DNA of 64,000 nucleotides from the NCBI GenBank assembly GCA_013398615.1, contig VZSR01003807.1, positions 12,816,232 to 12,880,231 on the forward strand, read 5' to 3'. Positions 25,701-38,263 of this stretch are shown piece after piece; positions within the stretch are counted from its first letter, which is position 1; each line of letters starts with the position of its first letter. The stretch is from Brachypodius melanocephalos (taxonomy: Eukaryota; Chordata; Aves; Passeriformes; Pycnonotidae). The position numbers and the translations under genes were made by a program. The notes under the pieces were generated by a model. That model was given only the letters and a program-made list of their open reading frames with translations, did no database searches and had not been told where the DNA came from.

Positions 25701-26759
25701 GCCTCTTCCCTTTGCTCACTTTTTTCTTATTAATATTTTAAAAACATTTACGTAGCAGACACGTTGCAATTAATTTATCTTCCCTGGTCAAAACACATTT
25801 ACTTCTGTAGAAACACTCCTCTGCCACCCATTTAAAAAGAAGAGCTGGGTTTCAGCCCACTCACTCAAACACAGATTTGTACCAATTCTTGTACCTCATT
25901 AATTATTTCAGAAAAGGAGAATTCCTTACACAAGTTAAAAAGTGACCTAAATCTACTAACTGCTGTGTGCTATCAATGGTAGTGGACAGAGACAAGGAGA
26001 AAGATGGTTTTTCAGGGGTCTCTGCAGTGCTTTTAAGTCGCAGTGAGAAGAATTTCAGGTTTCACACACTCATCTTTTTTTCTTCTTCTTTTTTTTTTAG
26101 TACCATCTATTTTGTTCTTCAGCAGTTTTGGTCATATTTCAATAGTATGACATCCATGGCATTTTGGGACTTTTGATACCTTAAACTTATTTTAGACAGT
26201 TACGCACTTGGATTTTTCCATAGAAAACATTATAGAAATATTTCAAGGAAATCAAATTTCTAAATTAAATAATTAAATACTCTGTCATGTCCAGCAGTAT
26301 ATTTGCCATAGATACCCTACTGTAGAGTTTTTCCTCTAAAAAAATAGAGTGCAAAACATTTATTTTTTACAGTACAAAATATTTACTTTGTACAGTCTGC
26401 AAAAGTTCATTTTACATTTGTTAAGAGTATAAAAAAATTATGCAAAAAACAGTTGAGGAAGAAGAAATAGAGCTAGAGGTGTATTCTCCAAAAGAATTAT
26501 TGGAGGTATTTTCTTGTTACAAAGTATCATTTGTTATTTTTCAATCAAAGAAAACTGCAAGAGAACACAAAAGGGTTGAACCGTTTACTCTAAAAAATTA
26601 TGAATGCCAAAAGATCACAAATAGCACATTAATGTCAGAGTGTTGGCTCTCATTGACTCCTCAGGATTTTAATTTTGCTTTTTAAAGGGAGAAAAGAGGA
26701 GAGAAACAGAGAAAGCATCATTAGACTATGTCTATCCTGCATTGCCTTAATTTTTTAAG

Positions 26760-27500
26760 CTAAATCCCCCAAACCGTGTCCATGATCTGTATCGGTTTGT
26801 ACCTGACCACTTCAGCTGTCCCTGACACTTGACCTGCTTCCGAAAAGCAAGAAGTCCAATTTAAGTCGACGGTCCTACAGGGGAGGTAATGGTTTGACCC
26901 TTGGTCCCTCCACTGCAACCGTTCCAATTCTCTAATGATTTCCCTGCAGGGTTCATTTACCAGTTCTGGGTCAAAGACCAGCACATCACGAAGGCAAGGG
27001 GCAGCAGAAGCACTGCATGATGGATTTGAAAATAAGTGCATCGTAAAGGAAACCTCCATCAATTAGGAATGGCCTTTGAATTCAAAACAAAAGGAAGCAA
27101 AGTGCAAATCATAATGTCTATTCTGCTCACTTTAGCAGCACACGATTTAGCAGATACACGTGGTAAGAGATGCATTCTAGCCTAGGTGCAAAACCAGCAA
27201 TCATCCTAGGGCAAACAGTCCCCCTGTTCACCCTCAGAGGAAATGGCCTTTTGCTCACTCTGAGCAACTGCGAAGTTGAAGGGATTCACTATCCGATTCC
27301 ACGTCAGCTTTTGGTACACCTTAGCACTTCCATATGTGCCCCATGACTTTAATTAGTAACATTAAGACCTGCTCTAAATATGAAGCAAAATACTACCCAG
27401 GTCCACTTCCACTTTCTGGAATCTGTGGTTTAATTTACTTTTGCAGGGAACTGCAAATTACCAGTTATGAGTACATCTTTTCCATTCACTCATTGCCATG
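26760..27500. promoter_or_regulatory. Candidate conserved non-coding block with an unusually open minus-strand frame
   Basis: The left part retains about eight CpGs (including GTCGACGG) and is open on the minus strand from stop to stop for about 100 codons (26760-27062), with no recognised family. The right part holds CTTTAATTAGTAACATTAAG, ACACGTGG and other motif-like stretches. It could be an enhancer or a small exon. I see no convincing pair of splice sites around the whole frame. Confidence 0.3.
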
Positions 27501-27576
27501 TATGTATTAAAACAGCTGCAAATTTCCTTTTTCTTCCAGTGTTCTTCAATACTGAAATGCACTATGTGCTCTTTTA

Positions 27577-27588
27577 TTTTTTTTTTTT
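27577..27588. repeat. T12 homopolymer
   Basis: A single T run in AT-rich intron near the right edge of the 26760-27500 block. Confidence 0.82.
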
Positions 27589-28000
27589 GAAAGAAAGGTC
27601 TGAGGTATATTTACAAGTAGAGAAGAAGATGCAATAAGGGCATAAAAATATGAACAATGAAGAAAAGAAAAGATATCTCTTGCTTGTTCCTAGTGAAAGA
27701 TTGAAGAAAAAAAAAAAATACTGCCAGCAAACACGCAAATTAAAAAAAGATATGAGAAGACTAAAAATAACTTTCAAGGAGGTCTCTGCTTTTCTGAGTG
27801 AAGTGACCAGGCAAAGACATGTTAACAACTCTGCTGATGCTAGAAGCCATGGTCACGACCAGTGGTCACTGAGCTCTCATCTAGTGAATTCTGCTTAGTC
27901 TGCTTATTCCCAACAATTAGGGAGCTATATCCTTACGTGCAACTCTTTTAGTTACAGTTGCAAATCCACCAAAATGAAAACATTTAAGAAATCCTAAAAG

Positions 28001-28078
28001 TTGTGGTTTTGTTTTTGGAGGGGTTTTTTTTGTGTTTTGTTGGGGGTTTTTGTTTGGTTTTGGTTTGTTTTGTTTTTT
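28001..28078. repeat. 78-bp G/T-only tract with several G runs
   Basis: All bases are G or T except one A at 28019. Runs of G (GGAGGGG, GGGGG, GG) alternate with T blocks. In an ARID1B pre-mRNA the same stretch would be A/C-only. Confidence 0.88.
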
Positions 28079-30079
28079 AATGCTTTTAGCATATCTAGGC
28101 TTCACTTCCCTATTTATTTTGAAGGACAGGAGAAACTGCTTTCTGATATTCAAAATATGTTCGTTATCATGCTTCTTGCCAGGGCTTTTCAAATTTAATA
28201 GTGATTGAGACCTCATAAAAATACTTTAATTTTCCAAGAGTTGAAGAAGCTTGGAAAGAAAGGACTTCATAGTGTTTCAGCATAGCATCTGAAAACTACA
28301 AATTGTCTTTTAAACTTTTGCTTGCCTGTGTGTATGAGTATGACATACTCTCTCCAATATTCTACCCAATACTAACGTGTGTATTATTTTCCGGCACAAG
28401 AAGCATAGAAACCTATGCTCTTACTAAAACAGAGAGAAAGAAAAGCATGACTTTCTCCAACAATACTTGTCTGAAAAAAGAACATGACTACTAAGACTGA
28501 GAATAGCAAAATTTAAACAGGAAGCAGAAAGATAAAATAATAAGGAAAACATAGCAACAAACTTTTTGCATCACCTTCTCTTCATAAGTGCAAATCTTAG
28601 AAGCTGCATAAAATCCTCTGTACTGAGCCCATCAAGTTTGCTGACCTTGAATCTCCTGAATTACCTCCCAAAGCCTTTAGTATTTTCACTTCTATTTTGG
28701 CAAAAGCAAGGGATGGGGAACATCCGCTGGGATGCGAGTGAACGGGGTTTTTCTATGCAACCAGGCTGGCTGAGAATAAGTTCTTGCTGCCAACCACACC
28801 ATATGTGACAGGAAAACTTTTGTTAATAAAAACCATATTGATGTACTTGTTAACGACTTGAACAGCCCAGTAATTGAATTTAAACCAGTTAACTATTCAC
28901 CAGGGCTTCATCAGCCCACCTCCTTCATCTCCTCTAGCCCTGTGTTATTTCAAAGCAACTGGAAGAATTTTACACCACCACCACTCTTTCCACCACAACC
29001 CTTTCACCATTATGTGCGCTCGGGAAGCCTTGCATTTGAGCAGCTCATTACTGCATTTTTGAAAGAACAAAGCAGTTTTATAACTCCCTCTATACAAACA
29101 GAAGGCACTTATCTGAGGGGCTCTCTTATTTTCAGCCCATCAATAAGTGACACCGATATGTTACAACTGGCTACCACCATGGAGACAAAGTGTATCCGTC
29201 CCTGACCTCAAAGGGATCAATCACATCAATGCTTCTATGAGGTTTGGGGTTTTTTTATTAAAGGGATCAAGGAAAGAAACAAAGCTCCCCAAAGTACATA
29301 AAATGTTTTAATGCATAAGTTTTTCAATTTCCTCATCAGCAACATTATTTGAAAGCTGCATTACTAAAAGGTTGCAATTACAGAAAGACAGTTTTCAGTA
29401 ATTTTTTTGAAGTAGTAATTCTCTAATTTCTTTTCCTCATTTTTCATCAATTAAGTTTAATTTTTCCTGTGAGCCAACACAAGGGAACTGACAATAAAAG
29501 CCTGATGCAGCACACCTTTCCAGAGGCCCTTAAGCCAACTGATTTCAGCTTATAATCAGGATATGCTTGTATTCACAACTACTCTCACTATGGCTCCACC
29601 TCTGCTCAAAAGTGTGGTTTTCAAAGATTTCTGGCAACATTTTGATTTTGTAGTTGTATGCAAAGAATGGTTCACAACAAACATTACTAGAAATAAAGGA
29701 ACTTATTTGTTTATTTTTGCTTTAATTAAATTACTCTTGCAGATCATTTATCTCACACAGACCACAATTTACTATTGCCACTTATTTAAACAAATTCTGC
29801 GTGTGATGAACTCCTTATTGGCGAGCACCTACAAAAAACAAAGACATTTCTCTCAGAGCAGTCCCTCTCCCTCCCTAAATTCAGGCAGGAATAGAAAAGC
29901 CATTAGTTGTTTTTAACTGTATATCAGGTCTCAGACCATACAGTAATCATACACATGGCAACAGATTTGCACAACATTTGGGCAGCATCTCAATGGATTG
30001 ATAGCTTGTCCGCAGAGATGTGAACTTATCAAGGTTCTGCTTAGTGTAGATATCCAGACAAGCAGTTGGCAGCAAGGTT

Positions 30080-30190
30080 TCTTCTGCACTAATTACATTC
30101 TTTTCCAAAAGTTCACCCTGCCTGGGTGTCCAGGTAATTGCAATTAAGGCAAGAATCTGGTAATTAGAAATTCAAGTGCCCTGCCAAGAA
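30080..30190. promoter_or_regulatory. Homeodomain-motif cluster with palindromic TAATTGCAATTA
   Basis: The block contains CTAATTACATTC, then a perfect 12-bp palindrome TAATTGCAATTA at 30135-30146, then GGTAATTAGAAATTC, all within about 110 bp. Facing TAAT half-sites are a known arrangement for paired or homeodomain dimers. No coding potential is seen. Confidence 0.33.
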
Positions 30191-32221
30191 CAATACACTT
30201 CCTCTTAACGTGCTGTCCAAAGAACTAATTCACTTGGAAACGACAGAAGCTGATGTGAAGTGGCAGAGTAGATTTTGATTAAGCAACAACCACGGAAGTA
30301 CATTCCCTTCCCCCTAAAATCATTTAGACTCTTAGAAAGTGTTTCATTACCTTCGAAAAATTTAAAATAAATTAAAAAATCAAAGTTCCAGGCTTCCAAA
30401 CAGCATCATTTTCTGCTTCTGTGTCTGCTTAGAATTGCTGGAATGTCTTGAAGCTGAAAACACAATGTTGGTCACACTCCCCTTCAATCTCCCACCAAAA
30501 GCTAACTTTGTACCATGACTCAGCAATTACTGCTGACAGGCATTACTGACTAAGTATCAAATCACTCAGTAATTTCTGAAATAAGTTTAACACAGAACAA
30601 CAAATACATTTTTAAAGAAGTATGAAGCAAAGCCACTTACAGTTTAGTGCTCTCACAGGATAGAAAGAAACTACACTGTCCTCTAAATTCCAAGTTTTTT
30701 AATGGCATGGTGAGTTGGAAACGAATGGTTATTTTTCACTTTCCCTAAACATTTCTTTCTAACTCACAGCTCTTCTTGTCAATTCAGAATAACATCTCTA
30801 TCCTAAATCATGGGTCTAGCCTCTTATAGTTACTACTAGTTTTTTCTTTGAGGAAACACAAAAAGCCTTTTTCCACTGGGCATAAGAAAACTCTTTCTGT
30901 ATGTATATTGTGTACGTGTGTGTGTGCCTATTTATACAGTTACATGAACACAGACGTTTCTGTCCAAATCAAAGCCCTGGAATCATGTGCCTGGCTTTAG
31001 ACATAGCTGTGATTATTCATTTTTACATAGCTGAGCATTTTGCAATTCACAGGCTCTGGGATGATGTTCTTAAAATTTGAAAAAAATAGGGTGGGGGAGA
31101 AAGTCCCTTCCTCTTTCTGAATAAAAATGTATACCAGGTCCACATTCATGCTAGATGAGTCAAGGAAAATGCTCCCTCCAGTACTGCACTCCGTGGTTCC
31201 CAAATAGCTTCTTTTGGATTACATCACTACCTCTTCTAGTGTGCTACTCAGGCACTATCAAAGGAGCTTCTGTTGCCTTGTCTCGTGTTTCACCCACTGG
31301 AGGCTTCAATAAAATCCCATCACTGGGATTGATCTGGGGATCAAAAACCACCACAAGCATCACTCACAGCATCCAGGGCGCACTTCACAAACGGAGCCTA
31401 GAGTAGCACGCAAAATGTGTATAGAGCCCTGATGGAAAACCATGAAAAGGAAAGGATGCTTTGAAATTTTCAAGTTTTGTTGTTGGTTTACTTTCATAAA
31501 GCATTGTAAGAGCAGTACTGCTCCCCTCCCGCTCCCAATGTTTTTAAGCCTAAAAAATCACTCCGTTCTCTCCTGACCTCTGTTTCCTATTGCCTTAGTG
31601 AGTTCCCAAGATTTCTTAGATCATAGCCAGACATAACTACTAAAGGAACAAGCTGAGATCATCAAAACCTCATGACTGAAATGCTGAAAACAAAATAAAA
31701 TGTACAGTTTCCACCACCCACCCCAGAAGTACATCAAGTGCACAGCAAGAAAAGCCTACAGTAAGAAATTACCTCTCATGCACTGCAGCAAAGCCTCAGG
31801 AGCTAATAATACAAGAAATAAAACTGCTGTTTTGATTGATAGATCTGTTAAAGTTTCTTATCACTTATTTCCAACAATGTCAGTCAAATATGTTTCATCT
31901 TTTATCAGTAACAAAATAAAGTTATTTTTGCCTGAGAATCTAAATTATAGATACTTATATGTAGAGAAATAGTACTAAGCCGAGTGACAACTGGGGACTA
32001 ATGTTTTGCAATTGACCTAACAACGTATTAAAGAAAAAATAACGAAGATTAACTCTTACCATCTGACACTCTGTTCCTTCCTATAATTAATTTCAGATCA
32101 TAAGCAAGTTGTTTAGTTCAGGTATATTGGGTTATAACTTAAGTAATCTTCCCCTTTACATCACGATTCAATACATAATTCAATTAACTGTATGGATTCT
32201 TTGTTCACATAACAGATAAAT

Positions 32222-32305
32222 TTTACATGTTACACAATTATTTACATATATTTACATGTTTATGCTAATACACACATTTGTATATACACAATACATATAA
32301 TATAA
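32222..32305. repeat. AT-rich cryptic microsatellite
   Basis: A mixture of TTACATATA-, ACACAC- and ATATAAT-like short motifs without a single period. It is low-complexity sequence. Confidence 0.6.
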
Positions 32306-34277
32306 TCTTTGATTGGTAAAGCTGGGTACTGAAAAATGGCTCTTGCTCAGCAAGGCTTTGCTGTTGTATTGTAAGTGATTTTTATCTTCCTGGGCAAGTT
32401 AAAATCTGCTGTTCAAGGAGTATGAAAATCCTCTAACACACATGCTGATTTCATAGTTCCAAATGAAAGTCACTGGATGCTTTGTACATGGCGTAACAGT
32501 GAAAGTAGCGCTTTGCAGGGAATTCGGACTAGAGAAGTCTGAAAAAAGTTAGGAGCTTTATCCTCCTGGTATATACCCACACTTTCACGGAAGCAGATGA
32601 ACAGCTGTGTCCATGCAGTTGGGTAAGATCATTTCCCAAGGTGTTGACACTGTCTGTACACAAGCAGGGCTGGGCCCCATTCTCTTCTTAATTGCAGGGG
32701 TTACAACCCAGAGAACGAGAGAAAACTCTAAGAGGCCACAAACCACAAAAAAGGCAGAAGAGTTTAGACCAAAAGAAAGGGATTTTTCATGTCAGAAGTT
32801 AACAGATTCCAGGCTGATGCATGTATGGATCCATCTTGCTGCTTCTGAACACCTGCTGGAGGGACTCACTCCCACCTGGGACTCACAATGAGCAGCAGCT
32901 CCCTGGCTCCTTTCCACAGCCTCTTCTCATCTGTGTGCTGCTGCACTGGGATCACAACTTGTACTACACTAGACCACACTATAACAATGTTACCTCCATT
33001 GGCTCTGCATGAATGCTGAAGACCTCAACAGTGTGCCAAGCATTGCTCATGCTCCCCAAAGCTGACTGCTGTGAGCGGTATCCCCATCCCAACAAGTAAA
33101 ACTGCCTGAGTTTCTCTCTGGACCACAAAAATCCATCTTTTACACTGAATATTATATCACAAACTAAGTAATGTAGAATAAACTTTCTTTTGTAACATCC
33201 TTAAAAATGGTTAATAAGGGATTTTTAAAAGTTATGATTTTTCTATATAACACTCCATAAAACAATAACTGAGTACTTTACTGCTTCTCTCTTCAAAGAT
33301 GCACAGCTTTTCTGAGAGCTACATCCATTCAAGTAATGGAAGGAAGCCAAGGTGCAACCAGAGGCACTTATATTTTGAAATCCAAATGGTCACTTTAGAA
33401 AAATTATACTAACCAGCACACAGCAATATAAATTGCTATATAAAAGCAGCAAACTGCCTTATAAACTGCTCTTTTAAAACCACCTTAAGGGGAAAAAAAA
33501 AAAGTTGACAATGGACTACATAGCTGTAAAGTAAGTTGCCAGTCCTCAACCAAGATGATAAAAATCAGCCATGAAGAAATTTCTGTGGATGGTAGAAAGA
33601 ACAAGTTGATGAATATATTTGGGGGAGTGACCAGGCCTTGCAAACTCTACTTCAGCAGCAGAGTATCTACATGTACATGTATAACACTGCATCCACCTCA
33701 AGCTGGCATCCAGCTCTGCAGGCATGGTATTCTAGACAAATTAATTATCATTCAATAATAATGAATCAAGAGCAAGTATTTTCTGAAAAAAACAAATTTA
33801 CTGCAATGGACAAGCAGCAGACTGCCAGCAGTAAGACAGGTTTGGGGACAAGTCAACCACACCACAGATAATTTCCTCCATTTTATAAAGGTTCAGTCGT
33901 AACACAGACAGATACCTTCTTTTCCTAACTTCGAACTGGAAGCCCTTTCCAAAAACCTATCCGATGTCTTTGTGCAACAGACTCCAAATATTTTTCTGAA
34001 CCACAGGCAACCACTCGTGTAAATGCAAAGAATGACACAATAGAAAAATTACTGGACGTCTTTACTGTTTCTCATTAGCAATTTTTTTTAAAAAAAGAAG
34101 ACACGGTTTCTAATGACCTTCCCACCCAAAGGGTAAGAGCTTTGTCACTTGTGAGTTATTTGTATACTCTTGCTAATTGTATCGTTACACTCTTCCAACC
34201 ATTATGAATATTCATTTTCTCTCACTTCTCTCTCTGTGCACTTATTAACTGTATAACACAAATACTCAAGAGATTTT

Positions 34278-34315
34278 GCGTGTGCGTGTGTGTGTATATG
34301 TATGTGTGCGTGTGA
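34278..34315. repeat. (TG)n-rich microsatellite
   Basis: An imperfect TG tract has GCGTG and TATG interruptions over about 38 bp. Confidence 0.85.
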
Positions 34316-34740
34316 TATTATTAATGTAAATCTATAGCTGACCTGTGCACACAAAATATTATTCGCCAGTGGTACCACAGCCCATAGAAACAAGGTTTTA
34401 AAGGTCTGAACTGCAACAGAAATTGCAAAGGTTCCAAAGAATCAGATCTCACCTCAAACAAAAACAGCTCCTTTTACAACGATTTTGCTGGCAAGGATAT
34501 GAACTCACCAAGCATTTCTTATCATCATTATTGTTACTATTATTTACTGAACACTAAACTGTGTTTTGTCTTATATATTTAAATTAAGAAAGTAAGATGC
34601 CTAAAAGACCGCATCTTGTCGTGTTTGCTTCTATCTGCTGCTACAGTTTTAAAGCACATTTCCCTTCATTTCACTTTTCCACAAGCCATAAAAAACCTCA
34701 TTTCTAATTCATCCGTTCGTTCAGCTTAACCTCTCTTCTC

Positions 34741-34950
34741 AGCAATTAAAGTACTCTGCGCATCCCTCATCTATCACACAGCCAGCTAAATAATGCATTG
34801 CGTCCTCCGCTCATCTTTTATCATCCCAAATGACAGGTATTAGCATATCTCCCCAGTCAATTACAGTGCAGCGGAATAATCACAGCATAATTGGGCGAAA
34901 GCCACTCTAATCACCAACCCTGCAAACTCGCAGAATAAAAACTGAGTGGC
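34741..34950. promoter_or_regulatory. Candidate intronic enhancer / conserved non-coding block
   Basis: There is a dense series of developmental-type motifs: CAATTAA, TAATGCATTG, TTTATC (GATA), TGACAGGT at 34831 (MEIS/TGIF type), TTAGCATAT (POU-like), CAATTA and GGAATAATC. Six CpGs are retained, and no repeat or ORF is present. Sequences of this look inside long introns of developmental regulators are often conserved across vertebrates. Confidence 0.38.
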
Positions 34951-37900
34951 AGTTCAGACAGGCCTTGCTCTTGTCCATGACTCCAGCCAACAGGCTTGGC
35001 AGGTCTCCATTTCCTTCTGCCTTTCCAAACTTGTTCTTTGGGGCTAAACTTCTCAGCACACACATATGCAACGCATTCAGGTTTTCTTAAAGGAGGACCA
35101 GTGCATCAATAAATATCACCCAAAGACTATTTGCTAACAAATGCCAGCCTGGAATACAGCACAGCTGTTTTCTGCCCTTCAGATCATCCAGTAGGGCTCT
35201 GCTTTACAGACTAACTTTGACAGATGGGTTTGTTGCTCGAGGTAGAAAGTTTTACATTTCATGTTAGAGCAAGCAGAATTTCTTTTTCTTTAAGTATAAA
35301 GGATTTATGAGATTTAACACAGTTAGGTAGTGCTTAGATGGTGATGCTTACTGCAGACATTAGCCTTCTGGTTTTCAACACTAGTGAGATGCCCACAAAG
35401 CATATTTTTTATTTGTTGTCTGTTTAATCCATCTAGATTAAAATCCTACATATCTATTTGAACATAAAACAAGCGTTTCACTAGCTAAACAAAGAGACAA
35501 AAGTAAATTAACATCACGTTGCTGTTTCCCGTGTTCAATCTCAGCAAATGAGGGTATCAACAGGAATTCTCCATGGCCATTATGCCACCTTAAGGCTAAC
35601 AGACTCCTGGATGTGCAGTCTCCCCACAGCTCTCAAACTGGTGGTGCAGGACTAATCTCAGGTGAGATACTTGCTCTGAGACATCCCCGTTCTGGGATTC
35701 AGAGCCATATTCTGATGGAGGAGCTATGTGTGGATGGTGGTGGGACCATCCCAGGCCCGTGTATGCTCCTGGGATCTGCTTACCCTACAGGGCAGGAGTG
35801 CACTAGCTCTACAGTCTGGGATCCTCTCAACAGTCGGAAGTCAAGGGCATGAATAGTGCCCTGGGGAAACAGGATATTAATTGAATTCAAAAGATGATTT
35901 TCCACAGTATTACGTCAGCACAGTTGAAATTTTCAAATGTATTACAAATGTGGAAAGTCTTCTGAAATCTAACAGCCAAATTATCTTCTTTGAAATTCTA
36001 AGTGAGATGTACTAAATTTGTGCTGTTGTCATCACTGGTAGCAGACTCAGGTTAAGCGTATTTTCTAGTTCAGCCCCAAAGAGAGAAGGAAATGCTATTT
36101 TAAAAAAAAGAGCAGTTAGACATATAACCAGACCATTAGCCTAGTGCATTCCTGCTGTTTGGTTAGCATAACTACAAATTTAATCCAGTATAGGGTTAAA
36201 TAGCACATAATGACAAAAACCCAAGACTTTCTGGAAGGAAAGTTTAGGCAAGCTATGTACCTATTTCGGTCTAAAGGGAGGGGGTTGCTTTCACTTCCTT
36301 GTACAAAATACTTGAGAACTTACACATTATTTTAGGTAGAACGCATCATAATTTTAAAATAGCATTTAATGCTTCATGTTCTTCCTAATCTTTTCTCCTC
36401 CCCTAACTATTTTCCCTAAACCACTTTCAAATTTTTACCCCAGCGTAACTCCTTTTTCACTCACAGATTTAATACCACATACATTTAATCAGTGGTGATC
36501 TTCCCATCCTTGCTTTCCAAAGTGGAGCTGAACAAGATACGGAGGGTTTTCCTCACTTACTAAATTCATTTTGTATAACACCTCATTACACAGTTCTGTG
36601 TATCAGCATTGTTCCATACAGTGCAGCTATATGAACAATTTGGTATTAAATCCCTGCTATAAAGCTGGGGACGGAAGAGTAACAGCTTGGGGACAGGATA
36701 AAGAGAAATACCTTCCTTACCCCCATGTCTTCTGAAAGATCAGTTCTTCTGAAAATACTACTGATTTTCCACACACAAGCTGCTGCAGCCACGGCACAAG
36801 AGAGAAAGGCAAAGCAAGGCTTGAGATTGTTTCACTGTGGAAATATTGGTGGAGGATCTGTGCTTCTATCCCCTGAACATTTCTGAGTGTTCACAAAGAT
36901 GTGGTAACTATTCAGCTTTCTGTGCTGCTATCTTCTTCTGGGCTACCGCAGGGCCAAAGCCTGCTTCTTCTGCTAAGAGCCCCAGAACAAAAGACCTATC
37001 ACCTGTACCCTTCCAACACCTTTCATCTTAACTCATTTCTCATTTGAACCTTTGCTTAAAAGAAAAAACGGCATAGAGTAGCTACACGAATAAAATTTTC
37101 ACTGTTTTAAAATTCCAGTGTTTCTCTGTTGCATCGCCTTCCAAGCTGATTACTTCATTCAAATAGATGGAGGGAGCTTTCCAAATTCCAGCTTATTACC
37201 TTTTATAATATTAGGTACTGTGTTACTCTCAACAGATTCACTGAAAACGATGTGACTTGGGGCAAAGCCAATTGACAAGAAAAAAAAAGCCATTAAAAAT
37301 TGGCTTTAAATCACGGCTTTCAACTGATAGAAAGACTTGAAAAAATTTTTAATTTCCCTCCTGTGATTGCTGATTTCACTCCTGTTCTGTACAAACCCCA
37401 GCAAAGTGAATGAAGGCCAGTCAGCTAGGTCATAACAGGTTACTTCAAAAAAACCACTAAGTTAAACGCTGTTACAGGAACCTTTATAAAGCCCTACAGA
37501 CACTGCTTTTCTTTCTGTACTGCATTTACTGCTCATAAGAAGTGTTCAAGAGCTATTGAGGTTTCTTCATTCCTGCAGTCTAAAGGCATAGCGCGTGTCC
37601 CTGAACAAGACCTGCGAACACTGCCCTTTCACATTGCCCTGTGCTGAGAAATGCATCTGCTCTGCTTTTCTTCTTCCTTTTTATCTTTCTTCTTTCCCAA
37701 ACACCAGCATCCAGCTTTATGAAACTAACAATTTCTCTGTGAAGAAGCAGGCTAAGACCAAATCCAATTTTGCAGAGGTACACAACTCTCCTTAATTTCT
37801 CAATGGATACATCTGGTAAAGCCAAAAGCTGAAGGACTTAGCAGCCTGTAACACAAAGCCTTCCCAGGAACTGGTGACGTATTTTGAAGTGCAAACAGCT

Positions 37901-37977
37901 TTGTTAACAATTTGTTTCACCTCCAGGGGCAAAGGTTTCTACAGCCCTATTTCAAAACACCTTGCTGGCGCAGGTTA

Positions 37978-38263
37978 GAATCATAGAATGGTTTGGGTTG
38001 GAAGAGACCTTAGAGATCACCTAGTTCCAGCTCCCATGCCGTGGACAGGAGCACCTTCCACTAGACCAGGTTACTCAGAGCCCCATCCAGTCTGGCTCTG
38101 AACACTTCCAGGGATGGGATGATTCACAGCTTCTCTGGGCAACCTGTTCCAGTGCCTCAACACTATCACAGTAAAAAATTTCTTCCTGACATCAAATCTA
38201 AATTTAGTCTCTTTCAGTTTGAAGTCATTCCCCCTTGTCCTATAACTACAGTTCCTGACAAAC
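37978..38263 (-). mobile_element. Short CR1 LINE 3' fragment, minus orientation
   Basis: The plus strand starts GAATCATAGAATGGTTTGGG, the reverse complement of the canonical CR1 3' tail. It continues through the antisense 3' UTR (CTTCCACTAGACCAGGTTAC, CTGTTCCAGTGCCTCA) to CCCCCTTGTCCTATAACTAC, where homology fades near 38263. It is a 5'-truncated insertion of about 286 bp. The close match to the standard tail suggests it is one of the younger CR1 copies here. Confidence 0.93.

Noticed and set aside
27118..27160. U6 snRNA-like start (TGCTCACTTTAGCAGCACA)
   Set aside because: Only the first 20 or so bases resemble U6. The conserved central region (ACAGAGA and following) is absent, and there is no T-rich terminator at the right distance.
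28858..29205. 115-codon plus-strand frame as a gene
   Set aside because: The apparent start is TTG, the translation is Pro/Ser/Phe-rich without motifs, and it lies in ordinary intron. It might be a conserved non-coding stretch, but support is weak.
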